Below are positions 52,812 through 62,829 of a DNA stretch of 64,000 nucleotides, one piece after another (position 1 is the first letter of the stretch; each line of letters opens with the position of its first letter). Below the pieces are notes generated by a model, which saw only the letters and a list, made by a program, of their open reading frames with translations, was not told the origin of the DNA and did no database searches. The stretch is from PALSA-1004 sp963829085. GTDB taxonomy: Bacteria > Pseudomonadota > Gammaproteobacteria > Burkholderiales > SG8-41. The translations under genes were made by a program, and so were the position numbers. The stretch lies in contig CAWHHJ010000013.1 in NCBI GenBank assembly GCA_963829085.1, positions 1 to 64,000 on the forward strand. The letters run 5' to 3'.

Positions 52812-53195
52812 TTATTTCTTTTTCTCTTCGGCGAACACTTCCTGCGCGCAGCGGACGGCTTCACGCACGACGGGCACGCCGCAGTACACCGCAACCTGCA
52901 GCAGCACTTCGCGAATCTCCGCCTTGGTGCAGCCGTTGATTCGCGCGGCGCGCAGATGCGTCTTGAGCTCATGCGGTGACATGAGGGACGTCAGCAGCGC
53001 GACGTTGATAAGGCTGCGCGTCCGGCGCGGAAGGCCTTTGCTTGACCAGACTTCGCCCCACACGTACTTAGTCGTGAACTCGCGGATCGGCATTGAGAAC
53101 TCATCTTCGGTCGCCTTGATCTCGTTTTCGCGCTTCTCGCCGAGGACCTGCCGGCGCGTGCGTTTGCCGCGTTCGTAGAGTGCCCGATTATTCAT
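52812..53195 (-). CDS. Carboxymuconolactone decarboxylase family protein
   Basis: A 127-residue CMD-family protein from ATG 53195 (MNNRALYERGKRTR). The conserved parts are YVWGEVWSSKGLPRRTRSL, MSPHELKTHLRAARINGCTK and EIREVLLQVAVYCGVPVV, matching 4-carboxymuconolactone decarboxylase PcaC and relatives. PcaC proper works in protocatechuate breakdown, but the family is broad and no other pca gene is here. The frame is open 24 codons upstream without family sequence. It is divergent from prfC and lies upstream of the E1-E2 operon on the same strand (80-base gap). Confidence 0.88.
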   Translation of the reverse strand: MNNRALYERGKRTRRQVLGEKRENEIKATEDEFSMPIREFTTKYVWGEVWSSKGLPRRTRSLINVALLTSLMSPHELKTHLRAARINGCTKAEIREVLLQVAVYCGVPVVREAVRCAQEVFAEEKKK

Positions 53196-53354
53196 CTGAT
53201 TTTCCGCTGAAGTATTATGTTCGACGCAAATGCGCCGGGCTCTTTTTGTTGTTGAAACTGACGCCATTTTAACCGTAAAGATTGCGCTTGCCGGTGCGGG
53301 CGCCCTGCGCGGTTGGGTTATCGTCCGAATGCGCGCCGGCGCTATGCGCCGACT

Positions 53355-53406
53355 TGCTATAATGCCGGCCGGTTACCGCCCGCCGCATGCCGGCCGGCGG
53401 TTTTTT
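53355..53406 (+). promoter_or_regulatory. prfC extended -10 promoter followed by hairpin and T6 (possible attenuator)
   Basis: TGC-TATAAT (53355-53363) is a consensus extended -10. Transcription would start near 53370, and the first transcribed bases include ACCGCC (53375-53380) pairing with GGCGGT (53396-53401), immediately followed by a run of six T (53401-53406), the layout of an intrinsic terminator. A longer GCCGGCCGG/CCGGCCGGC repeat (53364-53372 and 53390-53398) competes with it. The prfC ATG is 24 bases further. A leader terminator or 5' stabilising hairpin is suggested. Confidence 0.5.
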
Positions 53407-53429
53407 GTTTGCGCTGGATTACATAACGA

Positions 53430-55061
<1,632 letters not shown>

Positions 55062-55073
55062 CGGAGACAGCGC

Positions 55074-56177
55074 ATGAAGCTCGGATTTTTTACCATGCCC
55101 ATGCATCCGCCGGAGCGCAATTACACGCAAACGCTCAAGGAAGATCGCGAAGCGGTGCTGCTTGCGGACGCGCTGGGCTTCAGCGAAGCGTACATTGGCG
55201 AGCACGTAACCGATATCTGCGAGTCCATCCCGTCGTGCCTTGCTTTCATAGCGAGCGTTGCGTCCGCGACCAAACAGATCAAGCTCGGCAGCGGCACAGT
55301 CAATTTGCCGAACAATCATCCGGCGCAGGTCGCCGCTACGGTCGCGATGGTGGATCATATGCTCGAAGGCCGCTTCATCTTCGGCATCGGCCCCGGCGGT
55401 CTGCGATCCGACATGGAGATGATGGGTAACCTCGATCGCGATCGCAATGCGATGTTCGTCGAAGCGATCGACCAGATTCTTGCGATGTGGCGTGACGACC
55501 CGCCCTATAACATCAAGGGCCAATTCTGGAACATCAGCACCGAGCAGACGCTGATTGGAAAGGTCGGGCAGGGCGTCATGCTGAAGCCGTACCAGCAGCC
55601 GCACCCGCCGATTGTCGTTACCGCTGTCGTCCCGCACTCGAAAGGGCTCATCGCAGCGGCCAAGCGCGGCTGGCAGCCGATCTCAGCGAATTTCCTGCAG
55701 CCCAAGTGGGCCGCGACCCACTGGCCGAAGCATGAAGAAGGATGCGCACTCGGCGGTCACGCGGCGCAGCGCAGCGACTGGCGGGTGTGCAAGAGCGTTT
55801 TTGTAGCTGACGATGATGCCACTGCGAAACGTTACGCCAAAGATCCCAACGGTCCCTATGGGTTCTATTATTGGAATCTGCTCACTAAGCGCATGGGTCA
55901 TGGCAACGTCGATATATTCAAGCATGATCTCGCGATGCCGACATCCGCAGTGACCCTCGAGTACATGCTCGACTCGCTCGTAATCTGCGGCAGCGTAAAC
56001 AGCGTCGTCGATCAGTTGCTCGCATTCCGGGAAGTGACTGGCGATTTCGGCACGCTGCTCTACGCGGGGCATGATTGGGCCGATCGCCAACTCGCCCGCC
56101 GTTCGATGGAGCTGATGGCCGAGAAAGTAATGCCTGCTCTAAACCGGGCAATCGGTGGCGCCGCGCTCGCGGCGTAA
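55074..56177 (+). CDS. Luciferase-like (LLM class) flavin-dependent oxidoreductase
   Basis: A 367-residue TIM-barrel flavin monooxygenase of the bacterial luciferase-like family, using reduced FMN or F420. Family features: MKLGFFTMPMHPPERNYTQT, AYIGEHVTDICESIPSCL, LGSGTVNLPNNHPAQVAATV, and FIFGIGPGGLRSDMEMMG. The C-terminal helices (TLEYMLDSLVICGSV) form the usual substrate cap region. It follows prfC closely, perhaps by chance of gene order. The substrate is unknown; related enzymes act on alkanesulfonates, dibenzothiophene or limonene derivatives. Confidence 0.87.
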   Translation: MKLGFFTMPMHPPERNYTQTLKEDREAVLLADALGFSEAYIGEHVTDICESIPSCLAFIASVASATKQIKLGSGTVNLPNNHPAQVAATVAMVDHMLEGRFIFGIGPGGLRSDMEMMGNLDRDRNAMFVEAIDQILAMWRDDPPYNIKGQFWNISTEQTLIGKVGQGVMLKPYQQPHPPIVVTAVVPHSKGLIAAAKRGWQPISANFLQPKWAATHWPKHEEGCALGGHAAQRSDWRVCKSVFVADDDATAKRYAKDPNGPYGFYYWNLLTKRMGHGNVDIFKHDLAMPTSAVTLEYMLDSLVICGSVNSVVDQLLAFREVTGDFGTLLYAGHDWADRQLARRSMELMAEKVMPALNRAIGGAALAA

Positions 56178-56217
56178 TGCGGACCTGCTTTGGTATCCTG
56201 CGAGGGGCGCAGATGTA

Positions 56218-57048
56218 TTAATAGGCAGGCTTCAGCAGACCTTCAATCACATGATGTTGAACGACTGTCTCGAGCTTGTCCGTGATGCGATATGTCAGGT
56301 GTTCGAGCACGCGTGATGGCACGCTCGCTGCGTAACCGCGTGTGATCTGAAGATCGTGATGTTTCGCGTTGATCCCGTCCGGAGCATCGACGCCAACCAC
56401 AAACACCGGCCGCGCCTGCGTCGAGCGATTGGCGGTGCCGCGATGGATAGTCAGCGCCGAACGCGCTGATATGTCTCCCATGCGTGGCATCTTCCGCACC
56501 TTCCGTTGTTCGTAGCGAGGCCACAACTCACGCGGCGGGAACATGCGATTCGGATAAGGCGTGAGATCGTCCCACTGCGTGCCGTGCGCAATCTCGAGCG
56601 GGCCCATTTCGGGCACCGTATCGACGGCCGTAAGATTGAACGCGAGCGAGTTGAGCCGTCGTCCTTTGAGTGTGGCATCCGGCGACGGAAAGTCGCGGTG
56701 CCAGGGCTGCTCAGCAGCGCCGGGAAAAGGAATGTCAAAGCCAGCCTCAACAACCTTGTATTCCGGTCCCAGAACTGCTTCACATACGGCAACAAACCAT
56801 GGATGGGTCACGATATCGACGAAGCCGCGCACGCGCTCCGGATGCACCTCGACATAAAAGCGCTCGGGCCCACGCGGTAGCGCACCGCCGGGTACCTTGC
56901 GCGCTTCCTCGAACAGCGTGTCAATGTCCTCGCGCATGCGCGTTACCCAAGAGCGGTCGAACGCGCCCTGCAGGCTGATGATCCCGTCGCCGTAGAGGCC
57001 GCCCATGATTGCTGCGGCGTCCCAACCGTTTTGTAAATTTGTCGTCAT
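56218..57048 (-). CDS. Phytanoyl-CoA dioxygenase (PhyH) family protein
   Basis: A 276-residue Fe(II)/2-oxoglutarate oxygenase. The iron triad is His117 and Asp119 in PWHRDFPSPD and His202 in LTIHRGTANRS. Substrate-loop parts RRLNSLAFNLTAVDTVPEMG and GPLEIAHGT match the family core. It converges on the luciferase-like gene (40-base gap) and is followed on its upstream side by 291 bases with no recognisable feature before the aconitase genes. Substrate unknown; the family hydroxylates acyl-CoAs, ectoine and many secondary metabolites. Confidence 0.87.
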   Translation of the reverse strand: MTTNLQNGWDAAAIMGGLYGDGIISLQGAFDRSWVTRMREDIDTLFEEARKVPGGALPRGPERFYVEVHPERVRGFVDIVTHPWFVAVCEAVLGPEYKVVEAGFDIPFPGAAEQPWHRDFPSPDATLKGRRLNSLAFNLTAVDTVPEMGPLEIAHGTQWDDLTPYPNRMFPPRELWPRYEQRKVRKMPRMGDISARSALTIHRGTANRSTQARPVFVVGVDAPDGINAKHHDLQITRGYAASVPSRVLEHLTYRITDKLETVVQHHVIEGLLKPAY

Positions 57049-57339
57049 CTTGATTTCCTGCGGTAAGGCATCGTTCAGCGCTTGATCGCCTGAATGCGAT
57101 TTTTAGCCGGCTTGGAGCGGAGCACTCGACGACCCGGCTCTACCGCTAAGCGGCCAGCGAGGGCGCCGGGACGTCATAGGTGCGTTAAGTCGAGGCCGGT
57201 CAACTGCGCGCAGTCGTACACCGGCGAAAGCTCTGTTGCCGAACCACGGGCGCATCGCCACGTTTGTCGATACAGTAAGCCGTTATTTTCTACGCCGGTT
57301 TCAGGCTAAGTCAAACGACGTTGACTGTTCAGATAGCGC

Positions 57340-59997
57340 CTACGCGGCCGCTGCCACTAATTCGCGCAGTACATACGGCAGGATTCCACCGTGACGCAGA
57401 TAGTCGACTTCGATCGGCGTGTCGACTCGCAACGTAAGCGGCACCTTTTGCGACGAGCCGTCCTTGCGGTGAATGACGAGCGTGACTTCCTGCATCGGTT
57501 TGATGTCGCCTGCTATATCGAGCAGATCGAAGGTCTCGTTGCCGTCGATGCCAAGACTCTGCCACGTCGTGTCGCCGCGGAACTGGCACGGCAGTACACC
57601 CATGCCGACGAGATTCGAGCGGTGTATGCGCTCGAAGCCGCGCGCGATGACCGCCTTGACGCCGAGCAGTTGCGTCCCTTTGGCTGCCCAGTCGCGTGAC
57701 GAGCCAGTACCGTATTCTTCGCCGGCGAACACGAGCAGCGGAACGCCTTCGGCCTGATAGCGCATCGCCACTTCGTATATCGTCGCCTGGGTTCCATCCG
57801 GCTGGTGCAGCGCCGAGCTGCCTTCGATGCCGGGCGTCATCAGATTCTTGATGCGCACGTGCGCGAACGTGCCGCGCACCATGATTTCGTGATTACAGCG
57901 CCGCATGCCGAGGTTGCTGAAATCCGCCGGCTTCACATTGCGTTCGAGCAGGTACTTGCCGGCGAGCGAATTCGATCTGATGGTTGCAATCGGACTGATG
58001 TGGTCCGTGGTCACTGAATCGCCGAACAGACCGAGCGCGCGGGCGCCGTGTATGTCGCGCGGCTTTTCCGGCTGCATGCTGAAGCCATCGAAAAAAGGCG
58101 GTTCCTTGATATAGGTCGAGTCCGGATCCCAGGCGAATACTTCACCGGCGACTGAAGGCACTTCTTTCCAGAGCGGATTCGATTCCGCGAGATTGCTATA
58201 GAGCCTGCGGAAATTCGCCGGATCGTTCGCGAACTTCATGACTTCGCCAATTTCTGCGTTCGTCGGCCAGAGATCCCTTAAGTACACCGGCTTGCCATTC
58301 TTGTCGGCGCCGAGCGGATCTTTGTTGACATCTATATCGACGGTTCCCGCGAGCGCGAACGCGACAACCAGCGGCGGGCTCATGAGGAAATTTGCTTTGA
58401 GCGCCTGGTGTATGCGCGCTTCGAAATTGCGATTTCCGGAAAGCACTGCGACGCCGATCAAGTCATTCTTTGCAATCGTGTCTTCGAGTGCGGTGTCGAG
58501 TGGCCCCGAGCCGCCCATGCAAGTCGTGCAGCCGAAACCGACGATATAGAAACCGAGCTGCTCGAGATACGGGAGCAGACCCGACTGGCGCAGATATTCG
58601 CTAACGACGCGCGAGCCAGGTGCGAGCGAAGTCTTGATGCGCGGATTCACTTTCATCCCGCGCTCGACGGCCTTCTTGGCGAGTAATCCGGCGCCCAGCA
58701 GCACCGCAGGATTGGAGGTATTTGTGCAAGATGTAATCGCAGCGATCACAACATCGCCGTGCGCCACCTGGACGCCGGTCTTGCCGGTCTCGATCGGTTT
58801 GCCGATGGCGGCGGTGCCTTTGCCGTAACCGCCCTGCACAGGTGCCTGCTCCATCAGTGCGCGAAACCGCTCTTTAAGTGCGGGCAAGGCAATGCGCTGA
58901 TTCGGTAGCTTTGGTCCGGCGACCGAAGCGGTGACCTTCGCGAGATCGATTTCGACCACGCTCGAGTAATCGCATTGTCCTTTCTGCGGCATCCCGTATA
59001 TGCCCTGCGCTTTGCAATAACTTTGGAGGGCGTCGACTTCTTCATCGGTGCGCCCGGTCGCCCGGAAATAGCGCACGGTCTCATCATCGACCGCGAAGAA
59101 TCCGATCGTCGCACCGTACTCGGGGCACATATTTGCAACCGTTGCACGATCGGTGACTGCGAGCGACGCGGCGCCATCGCCGAAGTATTCGACGAACTTG
59201 CCGACCACCTTGTGCTTGCGCAGCGTTTCAGTAATGGTAAGCACGAGGTCCGTCGCGGTCACGCCCTCCTGCAGCCTGCCGGTCAGGTGTACGCCCACCA
59301 CGTCGGGCGTCAAAATGTAAATCGGCTGGCCGAGCATGCCCGCTTCGGCCTCGATGCCGCCCACACCCCAGCCGACGACGCCGATGCCATTGATCATAGT
59401 GAAGTGCGAGTCGGTGCCAACAAGCGAATCAGGATAGTAGACGCCGTCTTTCTGCTGCACGCCGCGCGCCAGGTATTCGAGATTCACTTGATGCACGATG
59501 CCGATGCCGGGCGGCACGATCTTCATGGTGTCGAATGCCTGCATGCCCCACTTGAGGAAACGATATCGCTCGGCGTTGCGAGTGAATTCGATTTCCATGT
59601 TGAGCCGCAATGCATCCGGGGAATTGTAGTGGTCGACCTGTATGGAATGATCCACAACAAGATCGACGGGTACCAGCGGCTCGATGCGCTTCGGATCGGC
59701 GCCCAGCTTGCGCGCTGCGCCGCGCATCGCGGCAAAGTCGGCCAGCGCCGGAAAGCCCGCGAGATCCTGCAATACGATACGCGCGACGACGAACGGAATT
59801 TCCTGCGTGCGCGACGCATCGGCCTGCCATGCCGCAAGCTCACGCACATTGGCTTCCGATACGCGTTTGCCGTCGCAGTTTCTCAGCACCGATTCGAGCA
59901 CGATGCGCAGGCACACGGGGAGCCGCGATACCTTGCCGAGGCCTGCGCTCTCGAGCGCCGCCAGCGAGTAGTAGTTGCCGGTCTTGCCGGACGACAT
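57340..59997 (-). CDS. acnA: Aconitate hydratase, AcnA type (copy 2), probable N-terminal frameshift
   Basis: An 885-residue AcnA-like protein with all cluster Cys (ITSCTNTSNPAVL; GCTTCMGGSGPLD), DSLVGTDSHFTMINGIGV, and the swivel loop GTGSSRDWAAKGTQLLGV. The frame starts at ATG 59997 (MSSGKTGNYYSLAALE), which has no ribosome-binding site. One base further out, an ATG at 60037 with GGAGAG upstream encodes MSHNLFDSRRQFT, and the two join colinearly with copy 1 if one base (59998) is removed, giving 898 residues. So the true gene is probably 57340-60037 with a one-base gain. It lies 35 bases downstream of copy 3 on the same strand, a tandem pair. Role distinct from copy 1 unknown. Confidence 0.88.
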   Translation of the reverse strand: MSSGKTGNYYSLAALESAGLGKVSRLPVCLRIVLESVLRNCDGKRVSEANVRELAAWQADASRTQEIPFVVARIVLQDLAGFPALADFAAMRGAARKLGADPKRIEPLVPVDLVVDHSIQVDHYNSPDALRLNMEIEFTRNAERYRFLKWGMQAFDTMKIVPPGIGIVHQVNLEYLARGVQQKDGVYYPDSLVGTDSHFTMINGIGVVGWGVGGIEAEAGMLGQPIYILTPDVVGVHLTGRLQEGVTATDLVLTITETLRKHKVVGKFVEYFGDGAASLAVTDRATVANMCPEYGATIGFFAVDDETVRYFRATGRTDEEVDALQSYCKAQGIYGMPQKGQCDYSSVVEIDLAKVTASVAGPKLPNQRIALPALKERFRALMEQAPVQGGYGKGTAAIGKPIETGKTGVQVAHGDVVIAAITSCTNTSNPAVLLGAGLLAKKAVERGMKVNPRIKTSLAPGSRVVSEYLRQSGLLPYLEQLGFYIVGFGCTTCMGGSGPLDTALEDTIAKNDLIGVAVLSGNRNFEARIHQALKANFLMSPPLVVAFALAGTVDIDVNKDPLGADKNGKPVYLRDLWPTNAEIGEVMKFANDPANFRRLYSNLAESNPLWKEVPSVAGEVFAWDPDSTYIKEPPFFDGFSMQPEKPRDIHGARALGLFGDSVTTDHISPIATIRSNSLAGKYLLERNVKPADFSNLGMRRCNHEIMVRGTFAHVRIKNLMTPGIEGSSALHQPDGTQATIYEVAMRYQAEGVPLLVFAGEEYGTGSSRDWAAKGTQLLGVKAVIARGFERIHRSNLVGMGVLPCQFRGDTTWQSLGIDGNETFDLLDIAGDIKPMQEVTLVIHRKDGSSQKVPLTLRVDTPIEVDYLRHGGILPYVLRELVAAAA

Positions 59998-60072
59998 CGG
60001 TGAACTGGCGCCGCGAGTCGAATAGATTGTGTGACATGAAGCTCTCCGGTTGCTGTACTCGCTGATTGATGT

Positions 60073-62772
60073 CTAAGCGGCCTCTGCCACGATTTGCCGC
60101 AGAACATACGGCAGAATGCCGCCGTGCTTGAGATAGTCCACTTCGATAACGGTATCCACCCGCAGCGTGAGCGGCACGCGCTCGATCGCGCCGTCGGCGC
60201 GCGTAATTACCAGCGTCACGTCCTGCAGTGGCCTGACGTTGCCGCCATTGATGCCTTCGATCGCGAAGAGTTCGCTGCCATTGATCCTGAGCGACTGCAC
60301 GCTGTCAGCGGCCTTGAACTGCAGCGGCAGCACGCCCATGCCGACGAGATTGGCGCGGTGGATGCGTTCGAAGCTCTTCACGATCACTGCTTTGACGCCG
60401 AGCAACTGCACGCCTTTTGCGGCCCAGTCGCGTGACGAGCCCATGCCGTAATCATCGCCGCCGAAGATGACCAGCGGCGTGCCGGACGCCAGATAGCGCT
60501 CAGACGCTTCGAAAATTGTCATCTGCTCGCCGGAGGGCTGGTGCCTGGTAACGGGACCTTCGGTGCCCGGCGCCACCTGATTGCGTAAACGGACATTCGC
60601 GAATGTTCCTCGCACCATCAGTTCGTGATTACAGCGGCGCACTCCGAAGTGGCCCCACTCGGACGGCGGGCTGTGGTAACCCTCGAGCCATTTGCCGGCG
60701 GGCGTTCCTGTCTTAATCTTTGACGACGGGCTAATGTGGTCGGTGGTGATCGAGTCGCCAAGAATCGCCAGGGCGCGCGCGCCCTTGATGTCCGTGACCT
60801 TGCCCGGCTCGCGCGTGACGTTATCAAAAAAGGGCGGCTCCTTGATGAACGTCGACTTGGCGTCCCACTCGTAGACGGCACCTTCGATCGTAGGGATTGC
60901 CTCCCAGAGTTCTTTTGCACCTGACAGGTCGCCATATTCACGGCGGAAGTGTTCAGCGTTCGCAGCGAATTTCATGAGTGCAGCGACTTCAGCGTCGCTC
61001 GGCCACACGTCCCGTAAATAGACTGGTTTGCCGTCCGTGCCAGTGCCAAGAGGCTCTTTACTCAGGTCAATGCGCACCGTGCCGGCGATACCGTACGCCA
61101 CAACCAACGCGGGACTCGCGAGGTAGTTGGCACGCAGATTCACGTGGACGCGCGCCTCGAAATTGCGATTTCCTGATAGCACCGCTGCCGTCACGAGATC
61201 GTTTGAGACGACAGCTTCCTCGATGTTCGCATCCAAGGGACCCGCAGCGCCCATGCACGTCGTGCAGCCATAAGCGACGACACCGAAGCCGAGCTTCTCG
61301 AGATATGGCAGCAGCGCTGCATCGCGCAGGTACCGGGTCACGACCTTCGAGCCCGGCGCCAGCGAGGTTTTCACGCGCGGCGAAACCTTGAGACCGCGTT
61401 CGACGGCGCGCTTCGCGAGTAATCCTGCCGCGATGAGCAGGGCCGGATTGGACGTGTTCGTGCACGACGTTATTGACGCGATGAGCACATCGCCATGACC
61501 GACATCGAATCCGGCGTGGCCGCTCGGCACGCGACGCTCAAGGTCGGCGACCGGGCGCGCGTAACCATTCTTGTCCGTCGGCGCCGAGAACAGCGCATCA
61601 AAACCACGTCCGAGGTCGGGCAGGTTCACGCGGTCCTGCGGACGTTTCGGTCCTGACAGGCTCGGCACGATGCTAGCAAGATCGAGCTCAATTACTTGCG
61701 TGTAGTCGATATCGCCTGCTTTGGGCATTCCAAACAGGCCCTGCGCTTTGTAATAAGCTTCGATCGCGTTGACGTGGTCCGCATCGCGACCTGTCGTGCG
61801 GAAATAATCGAGCGTCTTTGCATCGACCGGGAAATAGCCCATCGTCGCGCCGTACTCGGGCGCCATATTGGCCACGGTGCAGCGATCAGCCGCAGTCAGC
61901 GCGCCAGCGCCCTCGCCGAAAAACTCAACGAACTTGCCGACAACCTTTGCCTTGCGCATCAACTCAGTGACGGTCAGCGCAAGGTCCGTCGCGGTGACAC
62001 CTTCGCGCAGCTTGCCGGTCATGTGGCAGCCGACGACATCGGGTGTGAGAAATGCATTCGGCTGACCGAGCATGCCGGCTTCAGCTTCGATGCCACCCAC
62101 GCCCCAGGCCACGACGCCGATGCCATTGACCATGGTGGTATGCGAGTCGGTGCCGAACACCGTATCTGGAAACCAGACACCGTCCTTTTCCCATACGCCG
62201 CGCGACAGATACTCCATGTTGATCTGGTGAATGATGCCGTTGCCCGGCGGCACGACGCGCACGGTCTTGAATGCGCCCTGCGCCCATTTCACGAAGCGAT
62301 AGCGCTCCGCGTTGCGCTTGAATTCAATCTGCTGATTGCGTTGCACTGCATCCGGCGCGTTGTGGACGTCGATTTCGACCGAATGATCGACCACTACATC
62401 GACCGGTACCAACGGTTCGATACGGCCCGGCGACACGCCGAGGCGACCCGCTGCCGCGCGCATCGCAGAAAGATCGTTCAGCGTGCCGAAACCAATGAGA
62501 TCCTGCAGCACGATGCGCACGACAATGAACGGAATTTCCGTCGTCCGCTTGCCGTCAGCCTGCCACGCGGCGAGATTGCGCACGTGCTCTTCGGTGACGC
62601 GCTTGCCGTCGCAGTTTCTCAACAGTGATTCGAGCACGATGCGCAGCGAAACCGGCAGGCGCGAGATTCTGCCGAGTCCCGCCAATTCCAATGTGGCGAG
62701 CGAGTAATAGCGGCCGGTTTTCCCGGGGGTAGCCTCGAAGTCGCGCAAGGCGCCGAACGTGTTATTCGTCAT
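60073..62772 (-). CDS. acnA: Aconitate hydratase, AcnA type (copy 3)
   Basis: A 899-residue intact AcnA-like protein. It begins MTNNTFGALRDFEATPGKTG, has DTVFGTDSHTTMVNGIGV, cluster Cys in ITSCTNTSNPALL and GCTTCMGAAGPLD, and the substrate loop GMGSSRDWAAKGVQLLGV. Position: 57 bases downstream of a PrpF-family gene and 35 bases upstream of copy 2, all on the minus strand. PrpF normally works with AcnD to convert 2-methylcitrate to 2-methyl-cis-aconitate; this protein looks AcnA-like, not AcnD-like, so substrate assignment is open. A role in an aconitate-derived or methylcitrate pathway is plausible. Confidence 0.9.
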   Translation of the reverse strand: MTNNTFGALRDFEATPGKTGRYYSLATLELAGLGRISRLPVSLRIVLESLLRNCDGKRVTEEHVRNLAAWQADGKRTTEIPFIVVRIVLQDLIGFGTLNDLSAMRAAAGRLGVSPGRIEPLVPVDVVVDHSVEIDVHNAPDAVQRNQQIEFKRNAERYRFVKWAQGAFKTVRVVPPGNGIIHQINMEYLSRGVWEKDGVWFPDTVFGTDSHTTMVNGIGVVAWGVGGIEAEAGMLGQPNAFLTPDVVGCHMTGKLREGVTATDLALTVTELMRKAKVVGKFVEFFGEGAGALTAADRCTVANMAPEYGATMGYFPVDAKTLDYFRTTGRDADHVNAIEAYYKAQGLFGMPKAGDIDYTQVIELDLASIVPSLSGPKRPQDRVNLPDLGRGFDALFSAPTDKNGYARPVADLERRVPSGHAGFDVGHGDVLIASITSCTNTSNPALLIAAGLLAKRAVERGLKVSPRVKTSLAPGSKVVTRYLRDAALLPYLEKLGFGVVAYGCTTCMGAAGPLDANIEEAVVSNDLVTAAVLSGNRNFEARVHVNLRANYLASPALVVAYGIAGTVRIDLSKEPLGTGTDGKPVYLRDVWPSDAEVAALMKFAANAEHFRREYGDLSGAKELWEAIPTIEGAVYEWDAKSTFIKEPPFFDNVTREPGKVTDIKGARALAILGDSITTDHISPSSKIKTGTPAGKWLEGYHSPPSEWGHFGVRRCNHELMVRGTFANVRLRNQVAPGTEGPVTRHQPSGEQMTIFEASERYLASGTPLVIFGGDDYGMGSSRDWAAKGVQLLGVKAVIVKSFERIHRANLVGMGVLPLQFKAADSVQSLRINGSELFAIEGINGGNVRPLQDVTLVITRADGAIERVPLTLRVDTVIEVDYLKHGGILPYVLRQIVAEAA

Positions 62773-62829
62773 CTATAACAATCGTGACTTGACATCGACG
62801 GCCTCCAAACCTGTCTGCCTTCAACTGAA

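Noticed and set aside
57049..57339. Hidden gene or regulatory element between PhyH and aconitase copy 2
   Set aside because: No frame with coding character, no hairpin with T-tract and no promoter-like pair was convincing in this 291-base stretch.
58975..60003. Long plus-strand frames opposite the tandem aconitase genes
   Set aside because: They mirror the aconitase codons in the antisense frame and show no recognisable domain.
60073..62772. Calling aconitase copy 3 AcnD because prpF is adjacent
   Set aside because: The N-terminus and motif set follow the AcnA type (MTNNTF...TGRYYSLATLE), not the AcnD type, so only the neighbourhood points to methylcitrate.
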